64,000 bases of DNA from Paludisphaera soli (GCF_011064595.1 NZ_JAALJI010000001.1:558001-622000); one strand, 5' to 3'. Numbered from the stretch's first letter, positions 50,473-59,780 are shown. The notes: generated by a model not told the origin, from the letters alone. Numbers and translations: made by a program.

Positions 50473-50853
50473 ATGGGATTCGGCCCGACGAAGAAGGCGT
50501 GTTTCTGGTTTTTGACAGGGGCGCTTCCGCTCCTGTCGGCTCTCGCGGTCATCTATCCCTGCCAGCCGGGAATCGCGACCTATGACGGCGTGGGACCGGC
50601 GCGAGGCCGAAAGATCACGGCCCCCGCGGGCTCGGGGCGTCTCCTGACCGTCGGAGGCATGACCTACATGCTACGCTGCGAGACCTCGCACGCCCTGGTC
50701 CTGACGACATTCGTCCACAACGAGATGTGGACGGACGCCGAGCTGGATTCGATCGAGCGGATGTTTCCCGGGTATGCGGACCCGCTGCCTACCTGGTACG
50801 CCCGCCACCGAGATCAAGACCCGACGGACAGCCCCCGCGCCATCTCGCCTTGA
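50473..50853 (+). CDS. Small protein of unknown function, possibly secreted
   Basis: The 126-residue product has an N-terminal hydrophobic segment (FWFLTGALPLLSALAVIYPC) that may be a signal or anchor, then a soluble part with four cysteines overall (C10, C30 and C68 among them) and an end rich in Trp/Asp/Glu (MWTDAELDSIERMFPGYADP). GC bias at third positions and a GGGAGCAGG ribosome-binding site support translation. I do not recognise it. Confidence 0.6.
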   Translation: MGFGPTKKACFWFLTGALPLLSALAVIYPCQPGIATYDGVGPARGRKITAPAGSGRLLTVGGMTYMLRCETSHALVLTTFVHNEMWTDAELDSIERMFPGYADPLPTWYARHRDQDPTDSPRAISP

Positions 50854-51111
50854 CCGGAATCGGGACGCGGGATACTTTCCCCCGCGAACGTCCTTTCGCG
50901 TCCCCGTCCCGATCCGAACCCCGCTCCCATCTGCCGCCCGTCTCGGGCGCGACCGCGGGGGAAAGCCACGTCCGAGCGACCGCGAGCCGCCGATCGGCGT
51001 CCGCGAATCCCGGCCGGGCCCTTTGATCGAGGCGAGGGCGACGGTTGCCCGCGGATCCGGCCAGGGACGGCCGCCCGCTTCGTCACGTCGGTGGAATCCC
51101 CGGGAGGCACC

Positions 51112-54100
51112 GTGCGCGAGCACGACCAACCCAGACGTCGCACGCGTCTCCGCGTGTGGTTCGGGTTCATCCTTGCGGCCTCGCTCCGCGGCCTCGCCGC
51201 CGCGGCCGACGACCCGCGCCAGGCCCAACCGGGCCAGGCCGAGCCGATCGACCTGGCGGCGACCACCGCGATCGTCTGGGACGCGCCCGACGGGCGCTGG
51301 GTCGTCCTGTCGGGGGCCGCGTCGGCGGTCCAGGCCGGCCGCGGCGTGACCGCGGCCGGCCTGGTCGTCCGCATCACCCAGCAGGCGCTCGACGACGCCA
51401 CGGTCTATCAGGCCGAGCTGTACGCCGAGGGGGAGGTGCGCGCGCCGACGGCCGACGCCCCCCCCCGCAAGCTCGGCCGCGCCGTCCTCCAGACCGTCCG
51501 CGACGTGCGCATCCTGTCCAAGGTCCACCAACTGGACGCCCCGCCGAAGGGGATGGACCTGGTCGCCCGCGCCGACTTCCCGGCCCAGGCCCCGGCCGTC
51601 GCGCCGCCCCCGGGGCCCCTGCCCCGCGAGGTCGTCGACCAGGCCGGCGTGCCGACCGGAGCCCCGGCGGCCGCGGCCCCGAGGCCGGCCGACCCGCTGA
51701 TCGTCGAGGCCCAGGCACTCGTCCCGGCCGACGAAGATGACGAGGACGAAGCGACGACGCCCGCTCCGGGCCGCGATCCCGAGGTCCGCCCCGCTCAGGA
51801 CGGCGGCCGGCCCGCCCCGCGCATCGAGGCCGAGGACCCTCCGATCATCGACCTGCCCCCGATCGAGGGCGAGATCGAGCCCGAGGTCCAGGTGCCCGAC
51901 CTGCGCGACGACGCCCCCGGGCTCCGCGACGACTTCGACCCCTCCCCCGCGCCGGCCCTGGAGCCGCTCCCGGGGGACATGGAGGACGAGCCCGCGCCCC
52001 CCCTGCGCGCCGACGAGCCCCACGCCCCGGCCCCCGAGCCCAACCCGCTGGCGCCGCCGCCGATGTTCAAGCCCCCGGTGAATCCGGGCAGCCAGCGCGT
52101 CACCTGGATCTTCCCGCGCAGCGGGCGGCCGCTGGACGTGAAGGAGTTCCGCTCCGAAGGGTCCCATACCATCATCATCCGCGGCGGCGTGAACGTCGTC
52201 GCGACCACGCCGCAGCTCGGCACCGTCGACATCGAGGCCGAGAGCGCCGTCATCTGGCGCCACCCGGATCCGAAGGGCGAGGGCATGATCGGCCCTCAAG
52301 GCGAACGCATCGAGAACCCCACCCAGCCGATGGAGATCTACCTGGAGGGGAACGTCATCCTCCGCCAGGACGAGAACAAGTTCGCCGGCAAGGCCGACCA
52401 GCGCACCTTCCGCGCCGACAAGATCTACTACGACTTCGTCACCGACAAGCTCATGGCCGTGCAGGCCCAGGCCGACATCTTCGCCCCCAACCTCATCAGC
52501 CCGATGAAGATGAAGGCCCCGCGGATCGAGCAGTTCCGCGCCGTGGTCCGCCAGGAGGACGGCTCGCTCGTCCTCAGCCCCGACCCCGAGATCCGCGCCG
52601 ACCGCGCCGTCTCGACCGGCAGCCGCTTCCCCGACCCCGCCTACAAGATCTACAACCGCTCGATCACCCTCAGCCGGTCCTCCACCGAGGCCACCGACCC
52701 GGTCAACGGCAAGCCCCTGACCGGCCCCGGGGGGGCGACCGTCCGCGACCAGGTCTGGCGCTACGACGCCCGGACGAACCTGTTCTACATGGGCCCCGTG
52801 CCGATCTTCTACTGGCCCCGGTTCACCGGCGAGGCCGACGAACTCGACCCGCCCCTGCGGATGATCGGCTTCCGGACCAACAACTACTTCGGCCAGCAGC
52901 TCCTCACCGACTGGAACGGGTTCAAGCTGTTCGGCCTCCGCCGGCCCAACCAGATCGACAACTGGAACATCGACATCGACTACCTGAGCGCGCGGACCAA
53001 GACCTTCCCCGCGCTCGGCAGCGAGCTGGGCTGGTTCGGCTCCGACCTGATCAACGACGTGCTCGACCCGTACCACCGCAACCGGAACGTCGAGCCCAGC
53101 TTCGCCCGCGACTACTTCGGCTACTTCGACATCTGGGGGCTCCAGGACAAGGGGATCGACATCCTGGGCTCCGGCCCGGCGATCGTCACCAACGGCCCCG
53201 CCGGCGCGGGGAGCAAGGGTTATCAGCGCTCCGGGGTGCCGGCCTTCCAGGACATCCGCGGCCGGTTCAACATCCGCCACATGCAGCGGCTGCTCCCCGA
53301 CGACGAGGCGCATCGCTTCGAGGACTTCCGGATCCAGGCCGAGATGGCCTACAGCTCCGACCGCTACTTCCTGGAAGAGTACTACAAGCGGCTCTACGAC
53401 ATCGGCATGGACCAGGAGACGCTGCTCTACGGCCAGTATCAGAAGAACAACTGGTCGGCCAGCCTCTGGGCCGAGGCCAACCTGATGGACTTCCAGACCG
53501 AGTCCCAGTGGCTCCCCCGGTTCGACTACTACCGGCTGGGCGACACACTCTTCGGCAACCGCCTGGTCCACTACCAGCACTCGGGCGTGAACTACGCGAA
53601 CACGCACACCGACATCATGGTGAACAACCCGAACCTGTTCGCGTTCATCCCGACCGACCCGATCTCGAACACCAGCGGCGTCTTCGAGGCCGGCCGGGCC
53701 TTCACCAACCACGAGCTGAGCCTGCCGCTCAACCTGGGCGACGTGGTGCGGATCAACCCTTACGTCCAGGGGCAGGCGATCGGCTGGACCGACCAGATCG
53801 GCGGCGGGCCCAACCGCCAGCAGAGCGTCGGGTCGCTGGGCCGCATCTGGGGCGCCGCCGGCGTCCGCGCCGAGACCACCATGTGGAAGGTCTATCCCGG
53901 CGTCGACAACGAACTGCTCAACATCCACGGCCTGAACAACAAGGTCAGCTTCTTCGGCGACTACCGGACCTCGTACTCGAACGTCCGGCTCCAGAACATC
54001 GCCGTGCAGGACGACCTCGACGACAATTCGTACGAGGAGGTCCGCCGCTACTTCGCGATCACGAGCTGGCAGAACGGCGTCCTGCCGCAGCCCTACGACC

Positions 54101-54825
54101 CCCGGCACCTGATCCTCCGCCGCGCGTTCTCGCCGATCACCGGGTCGACCGACGTCCTGGCGTCGATGGACACGTTCAACTTCGGCGTCCACCAGCGGCT
54201 GCAGACCAAGCGCGGGCCCGAGGGGAAGCGTCGGATCGTGGACTGGATGACCCTGGACGCCTCGACCACCCTCTTCCCCTACGCCGAGCGCGACAACTTC
54301 GGCAAGCCGTTCGGCCAGACGATGTACAACTACCAGTGGTTCCTGGGCGACCGCACGAGCATCATCTCGACGGGCACGTTCGACTACTGGAACCTCGTGG
54401 GGAGCGAGCCGCTCGACAACTACAACGTTCCGGGCTTCAACCCCAAGGGGCTGAACATCATCACCACCGGCGTCTCGCTGTCGAGGCCCCCCCGGGGTAG
54501 CGTGTTCATCGGCTACAGCGTCATCAACACCGGGCCGATCCAGACCTCCGCCCTCAACACGGCGATCAACTACTGGATGAGCCCGAAGTGGTACGGCACC
54601 TACTCGACCTCGTACGACTTCGGCAACGAGATCTCGCTCGGCTCGATGTTCTCGTTCACCCGGATCGGGGCGGACTACCTGTTCTCGCTCGGGCTCTCGG
54701 TCGACCCCCAGCGCCAGAGCTACATGTTCGCCTTCCAGATCACGCCGAGGCTCGCGCCGATGCTCCGGCTCGGCTCGGGCGTGGGGCTCAACCAGTTCGA
54801 CTCGCGCCTGGCCCCGGTGCAATAA
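51112..54825 (+). CDS. LptD-like outer-membrane LPS assembly protein
   Basis: A 1237-residue protein. A signal-like segment (RVWFGFILAASLRGLAAAADD) leads into an N-terminal region, then an unusual Pro/Asp/Glu-rich stretch (about 160-320). An OstA/LptA-like beta-taco follows (about 330-480; LGTVDIEAESAVIWRHPD.., MEIYLEGNVILRQDENKFAGKADQ..FRADKIYYDF), then a beta-barrel rich in alternating aromatics to the end. Order and length fit LptD, which inserts LPS in the outer leaflet. The acidic insertion is not seen in typical proteobacterial LptD. GTG 51112 with GGGAGG is the proposed start. dgkA-like follows after 61 bases. Confidence 0.85.
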   Translation: MREHDQPRRRTRLRVWFGFILAASLRGLAAAADDPRQAQPGQAEPIDLAATTAIVWDAPDGRWVVLSGAASAVQAGRGVTAAGLVVRITQQALDDATVYQAELYAEGEVRAPTADAPPRKLGRAVLQTVRDVRILSKVHQLDAPPKGMDLVARADFPAQAPAVAPPPGPLPREVVDQAGVPTGAPAAAAPRPADPLIVEAQALVPADEDDEDEATTPAPGRDPEVRPAQDGGRPAPRIEAEDPPIIDLPPIEGEIEPEVQVPDLRDDAPGLRDDFDPSPAPALEPLPGDMEDEPAPPLRADEPHAPAPEPNPLAPPPMFKPPVNPGSQRVTWIFPRSGRPLDVKEFRSEGSHTIIIRGGVNVVATTPQLGTVDIEAESAVIWRHPDPKGEGMIGPQGERIENPTQPMEIYLEGNVILRQDENKFAGKADQRTFRADKIYYDFVTDKLMAVQAQADIFAPNLISPMKMKAPRIEQFRAVVRQEDGSLVLSPDPEIRADRAVSTGSRFPDPAYKIYNRSITLSRSSTEATDPVNGKPLTGPGGATVRDQVWRYDARTNLFYMGPVPIFYWPRFTGEADELDPPLRMIGFRTNNYFGQQLLTDWNGFKLFGLRRPNQIDNWNIDIDYLSARTKTFPALGSELGWFGSDLINDVLDPYHRNRNVEPSFARDYFGYFDIWGLQDKGIDILGSGPAIVTNGPAGAGSKGYQRSGVPAFQDIRGRFNIRHMQRLLPDDEAHRFEDFRIQAEMAYSSDRYFLEEYYKRLYDIGMDQETLLYGQYQKNNWSASLWAEANLMDFQTESQWLPRFDYYRLGDTLFGNRLVHYQHSGVNYANTHTDIMVNNPNLFAFIPTDPISNTSGVFEAGRAFTNHELSLPLNLGDVVRINPYVQGQAIGWTDQIGGGPNRQQSVGSLGRIWGAAGVRAETTMWKVYPGVDNELLNIHGLNNKVSFFGDYRTSYSNVRLQNIAVQDDLDDNSYEEVRRYFAITSWQNGVLPQPYDPRHLILRRAFSPITGSTDVLASMDTFNFGVHQRLQTKRGPEGKRRIVDWMTLDASTTLFPYAERDNFGKPFGQTMYNYQWFLGDRTSIISTGTFDYWNLVGSEPLDNYNVPGFNPKGLNIITTGVSLSRPPRGSVFIGYSVINTGPIQTSALNTAINYWMSPKWYGTYSTSYDFGNEISLGSMFSFTRIGADYLFSLGLSVDPQRQSYMFAFQITPRLAPMLRLGSGVGLNQFDSRLAPVQ

Positions 54826-54886
54826 TCCCGAGGGACGCGCGGCGAACGAACCGTACCGCGGACGCGAGGACAGAGGCGACGTAACC

Positions 54887-55417
54887 ATGCCCGACTCGAA
54901 CGCTCGGCCGAACCCGAAGACTCCCCAGGCGACGCTCGCCATGATCGAGGAGCCGACGCCCCGGGGGCTCCTGCCCGTCCCCGAGTTCGACGAGCGGAGG
55001 CTCCGGCTCCAGCTCGAAGACGTTCCCGGGATCTCCTCGCAGGCCGACCGGCGAGGGACGAAGGGGAAGCTGTACGCCGGCCTCCGGGGCCTGAAGCAGG
55101 CCATCCGGGGGGACTCGAGCTTCTACGCCCACCTCTATCGCGGCGTGCTCATCGTCATCATCGCCGCCGTCCTCCAGGTCAACCTGTGGGGGTGGTGCCT
55201 GCTGGTCCTGGGGGGGAGCCTGGTGCTCCTCGCCGAGCTCTGCCACAGCGCCGTGGACACTCTGGCCCGGGCCATCGGCGACCCCGACGAGCCCCGGCTG
55301 ACGATCGCCCGAGAGATCGCCGCGGCCGGCGTCCTGGTCGTCGCCTTCACCTCGGGGGCGATCACCGCCGTGGTGCTGACGACGAAGCTCGCCGAGCTGT
55401 TCGGCTGGTGGGGTTGA
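54887..55417 (+). CDS. DgkA-family diacylglycerol/undecaprenol kinase-like protein
   Basis: The 176-residue product has a charged N-terminal tail of about 60 residues absent from E. coli DgkA. Then GLRGLKQAIRGDSSFYAHLYRGVLIVIIAAVLQV, and the active-site helix LLAELCHSAVDTLARAIGD corresponds to the ELLNTAIExVVDR motif. Asn is His and the second Glu is Asp, so catalysis is plausible but not certain. Three hydrophobic segments are visible. It sits 61 bases after lptD, suggesting a lipid-recycling role in envelope building. Confidence 0.8.
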   Translation: MPDSNARPNPKTPQATLAMIEEPTPRGLLPVPEFDERRLRLQLEDVPGISSQADRRGTKGKLYAGLRGLKQAIRGDSSFYAHLYRGVLIVIIAAVLQVNLWGWCLLVLGGSLVLLAELCHSAVDTLARAIGDPDEPRLTIAREIAAAGVLVVAFTSGAITAVVLTTKLAELFGWWG

Positions 55418-55444
55418 TCCCACGCCACACGCCCGCCTGCACCC

Positions 55445-55473
55445 TTGAAATCCGCCGGTGCGATTTGCATATT
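55445..55473 (+). promoter_or_regulatory. Sigma70-like promoter for the WGR-like membrane protein
   Basis: TTGAAA (55445-55450), a 17-base spacer and CATATT (55468-55473), 109 bases before the ATG at 55582. Confidence 0.6.
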
Positions 55474-55581
55474 GTCACGCACGCGGACGATGGATGAGAT
55501 GCGAGGCGTCTGGGAGGCCTCTCGGCCCCCGCCCCGGTCCCCCTCGTTCGGTGTCTCCCCCGCCAGGGAAGGGGCCCCGCG

Positions 55582-57066
55582 ATGACGCGCAGGTTCAGCC
55601 TCGGGACCGCGGCCGACCGGAAAGTGGTGGTTCTGGAGTTGCAGGGCTCGAAGCTCGCCGTCGTGCGGATGAAGCCCGACGGCTCGACCACGCGCCAGGA
55701 GCAGGCGCTTCCTAGCGAGACCGCCGCGCACGCCGCCGCCGACAAGATCGCCCGGGAACTCGTGGGACGCGGCTACGTGGAGCACGGCCAGGCCAAGCCG
55801 GCGCGATCCCAGGATAAGGTTCAGGCCCGATCGCAGGCCGCATCGGCCTCGAAAGCGAAGGCCGCCGGCGCCCCCCGCGCCGCCTCCGCCCCGGCGGACG
55901 GCCCCGGCCCGGGGCTGTTCGACGACCTCGAACTCGTCGAGGCTTCGTCCCCGCCGCTCGCCCGCCTGGCACCCCTTCCGGTCGCGTCCGCCGATTCCGG
56001 CAATGGCGCCCCGAAGCCGAAGAAGAAGGCCGGCAAGAAGAAAAAAAAGGGGGCGAAGGACCCCGACGCGCTCGATCGCCGGGTGATCGCGGTGGTCGCG
56101 GCGGTGGGCATCGGGCTCCTGGGCGGGGTCGGCTACATGATGTACGACCTCTTCTTGAAGCCGGCCTCGATCGTCGGCGTCTGGAAGGGCTCGATGGTCG
56201 AGCACGAGATCGGCCAATCGCTCACGTATACGGCCTATTCGCTGACGCTCGACGCCGCCAAACGCGCGACGATGGCGATCGACGACTCCAAGCCGATGTC
56301 CGGGACCTACAGCGTGAAGGGCAACAAGCTGCTCTTCAAGTTCAAGGACGAGGAGGGCGACGAGGTGGACCGCGAGTACCGGTTCAGGCTCGATCGCGCC
56401 ACCCTGGCCCTGATCGACGCCGATTCCGGGAAGCTCCTGGTGGACCTCGTGCGCCAGTTCCGCCAGCCCGACGCCGTCGGCGAGACCAAGGCGAAGGCCG
56501 CCGCCGCGAAGGACCTCGTCGACGTGGGCGAGCGTCAGGCCGACCCCGAAGCCGACAAGGCGCTGGCCTCGGTCGAGTTCGGGGCCAAGGACGGCGCGTT
56601 CAAGCTTCGCCATCCCCCCGGCTGGACCGCCCAGACCGGCGGCCGGCCCGACAACACCTACTCCTATATCAACCTGGAGAAGGACCCGTTCAAGATCGTG
56701 GTCTACGCCGACGTGACCGGCTCGCTGATCTCGGGCTCCGACTCGTCCAACCCCTCCGACTTCGAAGAAGGGAGCGAGTTCGCGCCGGTGCAGAAGGCCC
56801 ACGAGCACTTCGCCAAGACCGGCACCGAGGACTTGGGCGATTACCAGGAGGGGAAGGCCGAGGTCTTCAAGGACTCGGGACTCGGCGAGGGGCGGATCTC
56901 AGTCTTCACCGCGTCGGCCGGCCTCTTCGGCGGCAAGCTCAAGGGCTACCACGTCACGACCTTGACCCGCAACCGCCGCGTCTCGGTCCTGGCCTACGGG
57001 CCCGAAGAAGACTTCAAGAAGATGCGCCCGACTTACCTGGCGGTCAGCCGCAGCCTGGCCCAGTGA
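55582..57066 (+). CDS. Membrane-anchored protein with a WGR-like N-terminus
   Basis: A 494-residue protein. Residues 1-65 (VVVLELQGSKLAVVRMKPDGSTTRQEQ..AAADKIARELVGRGYVE) have the length and final RGYVE of WGR domains but lack the WGR tripeptide. A Lys/Ala/Pro-rich linker with KPKKKAGKKKKKG precedes one membrane helix (VIAVVAAVGIGLLGGVGYMMY, about 175-195). A lipocalin-like beta domain follows (IVGVWKGSMVEHEIGQ.., GTYSVKGNKLLFKFKDEEGD) and a C-terminal domain of about 140 residues. The layout suggests a cytoplasmic sensor and an extracytoplasmic binding part; the role is unknown. Confidence 0.75.
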   Translation: MTRRFSLGTAADRKVVVLELQGSKLAVVRMKPDGSTTRQEQALPSETAAHAAADKIARELVGRGYVEHGQAKPARSQDKVQARSQAASASKAKAAGAPRAASAPADGPGPGLFDDLELVEASSPPLARLAPLPVASADSGNGAPKPKKKAGKKKKKGAKDPDALDRRVIAVVAAVGIGLLGGVGYMMYDLFLKPASIVGVWKGSMVEHEIGQSLTYTAYSLTLDAAKRATMAIDDSKPMSGTYSVKGNKLLFKFKDEEGDEVDREYRFRLDRATLALIDADSGKLLVDLVRQFRQPDAVGETKAKAAAAKDLVDVGERQADPEADKALASVEFGAKDGAFKLRHPPGWTAQTGGRPDNTYSYINLEKDPFKIVVYADVTGSLISGSDSSNPSDFEEGSEFAPVQKAHEHFAKTGTEDLGDYQEGKAEVFKDSGLGEGRISVFTASAGLFGGKLKGYHVTTLTRNRRVSVLAYGPEEDFKKMRPTYLAVSRSLAQ

Positions 57067-57088
57067 CCGGGTGCCGGGATGCGGCCGC

Positions 57089-58906
57089 TCAGTCGGCCCC
57101 CGGCTCGCGGACGTTGAACTCCAGCTTCCAGCGGCGGTCGTCGCGGGTGCTCAGGCAGGAAAGCTCCAGCGTGCCGACCTCGTTGACGTGCGAATGGAGA
57201 CGCACCGGGACCGTGGCCCCTTCGAGATCGCCCTCGACCGGCAGGGCGGTCTCCATCGGGGCCAGCTCCTGGATCTCCTCCGGGTTCCAGCGCTCGACCA
57301 TCGCGCCGACGGCGTCGTCCCGACGGGTGGTCGAGCTGAGGAAGCGGAAGACGGCCGACTCGCCAACGACCAGGCCCAGCTCGGGACCGGGCACGTCGGC
57401 CTGGGTCCCCTCCTCCATCCCCATCGGCACCACGCACAGGGCCTTCAACTCGGGCGCCACGCCCGGCACGGCCGGCGCAGAGGTCTCCAGGCCGACGTAG
57501 TACGACCGCGCCACGCCCCCCCGGATGCGGACCCCCTTGCCGCGCCGGACCTGGCCGTAATAGGCGGCGCCGCGAGCCACGGCCAGGTCCAGGTCGTCCG
57601 ACTTCAGCTCGGGAACCGCCTGACCGGCCCACTTCGAGAGGACTTCCAGGACCCGCTCGCGGAGCACGTCGGCCTTGAAAACGCCGCCGTTGAAGAGGAC
57701 GGCGGAGGGCAGGATCATCGACCCCGAGGCGTGCAGCGAGCCCGCCTGTCGGCCGAGAAAACGGGCCAGGTGCCGGGTGATCGCGGGATCGGCCGCATAA
57801 GGCAGGCCGATCTCGGTCAGGCCGACGCGACGCCCTCGCGCGGGCTGGTCGGTCGGCTCGCAGAACGGCAGGAAGCCGTCCACCAGGACCTGGTTCAGCA
57901 TCTCGCGCTCCAACTCAGCCTTGATCGAGCCGCCGATGACCTTGGAGCCTCGGCCCAGGATCGTGACCGGGGCCGACTTCTTCTTCGGCTCGGCGAACAG
58001 CGTCTCCTTGGCGGCGCGGCAGGCGTGGCCGAGTGCCACCCGCTGAACGGCGTCGAGCCCTTCCATACCCTTGGGCAGCGTCGCGGCGACGGCGTAGGCC
58101 AGGGCGAGGTCCATATTGTCGCCGCCGAGCAGGATGTGCTCGCCGACGGCCAGGCGGGCGAGGGACAGGTCGCCGTCCTCCTCGGTCACGGCGATCAGGG
58201 TGAAGTCGGTGGTGCCGCCGCCGACGTCGCAGACGAGGACCACGTCGCCGACCTTGACCTGCTTCCGCCAGCGCTCGCCGGCCATCGCCAGCCACGCGTA
58301 GAAGGCGGCCTGAGGCTCCTCGATGAGCGTGACGTTCGCCAGCCCGGCGCGGGTCGCGGCCTCGACGGTCAGCTCGCGGGCGACCGCGTCGAACGAGGCC
58401 GGCACGGTCAGCAAGACCTCCTGTTCCTCCAGGCGGTCCCCGGCCCCCTTCCCCGCCGGGCTCGCGTTCCAGGCTTCTCGCAGGTGCTCCAGGTAGGCCG
58501 CCGACGCCTCGACCGGCGAGATCCGTTCCACCTCGGGCGGGGCCGACCATGGGAGGATGGCCGAGCGTCGGTCCACCCCGGCGTGCGAGAGCCAGCTCTT
58601 GGCGGAGCTGATCAGGCGGCCTGGCGATTTCGCCCCGTGCTCGCGCGCGAAGACGCCCGCCGCGCGGTCGGCCGAGGCCTTCCAGGGGAGGTCGAGCGCC
58701 CCAGCCGGGAACTCCTTGGGCGCCGCGAGGTAGAGGAAAGACGGCAGCAGCGGCCGGGCGGCGACGTCGTTGAGCCCGACGACCTGCGGGATCGGCAGCT
58801 GCTCGATCGGCGACGTATCCGCCGGATCGCCCCCGGCGGCCGTCTCGGCGAAGGCCAGGGAGGTGTTGGTGGTCCCCAGGTCGACGCCCACGACGTATCG
58901 CGACAT
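57089..58906 (-). CDS. Short Hsp70-family protein
   Basis: The 605-residue product has GVDLGTTNTSLAFAE at the N-terminus, LIEEPQAAFYAWLA, DVGGGTTDFTLIAV, LGGDNMDLALAYAVA and FNGGVFKADVLRERVLEVL. It closely parallels the first 550 residues of the long Hsp70 at 32.3 kb (for example SPVEASA, LGRGSKVIGGSIKAELE) but ends about 90 residues after the ATPase fold, with no DnaK-like lid. DUF2760 lies 44 bases upstream on the same strand. The two Hsp70s and DUF2760 form one operon in many bacteria (established knowledge); here they are split. Confidence 0.93.
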   Translation of the reverse strand: MSRYVVGVDLGTTNTSLAFAETAAGGDPADTSPIEQLPIPQVVGLNDVAARPLLPSFLYLAAPKEFPAGALDLPWKASADRAAGVFAREHGAKSPGRLISSAKSWLSHAGVDRRSAILPWSAPPEVERISPVEASAAYLEHLREAWNASPAGKGAGDRLEEQEVLLTVPASFDAVARELTVEAATRAGLANVTLIEEPQAAFYAWLAMAGERWRKQVKVGDVVLVCDVGGGTTDFTLIAVTEEDGDLSLARLAVGEHILLGGDNMDLALAYAVAATLPKGMEGLDAVQRVALGHACRAAKETLFAEPKKKSAPVTILGRGSKVIGGSIKAELEREMLNQVLVDGFLPFCEPTDQPARGRRVGLTEIGLPYAADPAITRHLARFLGRQAGSLHASGSMILPSAVLFNGGVFKADVLRERVLEVLSKWAGQAVPELKSDDLDLAVARGAAYYGQVRRGKGVRIRGGVARSYYVGLETSAPAVPGVAPELKALCVVPMGMEEGTQADVPGPELGLVVGESAVFRFLSSTTRRDDAVGAMVERWNPEEIQELAPMETALPVEGDLEGATVPVRLHSHVNEVGTLELSCLSTRDDRRWKLEFNVREPGAD

Positions 58907-58950
58907 GCCTTAGCTACCCTCTCTAGGGACGTGATGGTCGCTCGGCCGAT

Positions 58951-59427
58951 TCAGGGGATCTCGACCTCGGCCGGCGAGAGGACCGAGGAATCGTCGCGGG
59001 CGACGGGGAGGACCGGCAGGTGGACCGAGCGGACCCGCCAGCCGTGGTGCTTCAACACGCCCTGGAACGGCGGCGAGCCGTCGACGTTGCCGATCAGGCG
59101 GACGGCCGCGGGATCGAAGTCCGCCGGCACCCGCACCGGCGACTCTTCTTCGCCCGGCAGGATCGGCTCGATGGTGAGGTACTCGTGCAGCGTCTTGCGA
59201 CAGCCGCGATGGATGTCCCGCACCGCGGCGCCGATCTGGGCGTCGGCGTAGGCGTCGATGTCCTCCTCCAGGAAGTCGACGAGGCGGCCGTCCCGCTGGA
59301 GGACCGCGAGGATCCGGAGGTCCGGGCCGGAGGGCCGGTCCGAGAAGAGGGGCTCCACCCTGGCCGCGAAGTCGGCCTCCGTCAGGGTGCGCCAGAAGGT
59401 CCGTAGCGCCAGCCAGAAGCGGTTCAA
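58951..59427 (-). CDS. DUF2760 protein
   Basis: The 158-residue soluble protein (MNRFWLALRTFWRTLTEADF.., AVLQRDGRLVDFLEEDIDAYADAQIGAAVRDIHRGCRKTL, HHGWRVRSVHLPVLP) matches the DUF2760 family, whose members nearly always precede Hsp70 genes. DFLEEDIDAYADAQIGAAVR is the most conserved block. Its role is unknown, but constant linkage suggests a cochaperone or adaptor. It is the first gene of a two-gene operon with the short Hsp70. Confidence 0.9.
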   Translation of the reverse strand: MNRFWLALRTFWRTLTEADFAARVEPLFSDRPSGPDLRILAVLQRDGRLVDFLEEDIDAYADAQIGAAVRDIHRGCRKTLHEYLTIEPILPGEEESPVRVPADFDPAAVRLIGNVDGSPPFQGVLKHHGWRVRSVHLPVLPVARDDSSVLSPAEVEIP

Positions 59428-59780
59428 GCGTGATCCCTCGCAGGGTCAGGGTCGTCGCAGGCCCGGTATGCCGGGCCGGGGCGGTTCGCGATCGAAGGGG
59501 TCCCCTCGACCGTGCGGACCACCGATCTTAACATCCCCCCGCCGTGGAGAAAACGCGCAGGCCGGGTCCGCCTCGAATATGCTAGAGTCCACAAATTGCG
59601 GCGAGGGGAAAACGCGCGGTAAGATGGAAACGGATCCCCGAATGTGCCCGAGCCCTGCCAGGCCCTCGCGTGAGGCCGCGGATTCGGGCCGACGGGCCGT
59701 CCCGGCCGACCCTCGCGCCGGGGAGGGATCGGATCCGGGATCGATGACCGAGTTGCGCCGCCGGAGGAAGAGTCGTCGTC
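59428..59780. other. Divergent regulatory region of DUF2760 and the STAS gene
   Basis: Contains a 10-base direct repeat GAAAACGCGC at 59549-59558 and 59608-59617, a plus-strand TTGCGG (59596-59601) with an 18-base gap to TAAGAT (59620-59625), and a minus-strand TAAGAT (about 59530). No gene or RNA is seen. Confidence 0.45.

Noticed and set aside
50671-55104. 1477-codon minus-strand frame opposite the LptD-like gene
   Set aside because: Antisense of a gene with a signal, beta-taco and barrel; the frame is long only because GC-rich codons have few antisense stops.
55135-56808. Minus-strand frame opposite the WGR-like protein
   Set aside because: Its Val/Gly/Asp-rich translation is the usual antisense product; the plus-strand frame has a membrane helix, a promoter and domain patterns.
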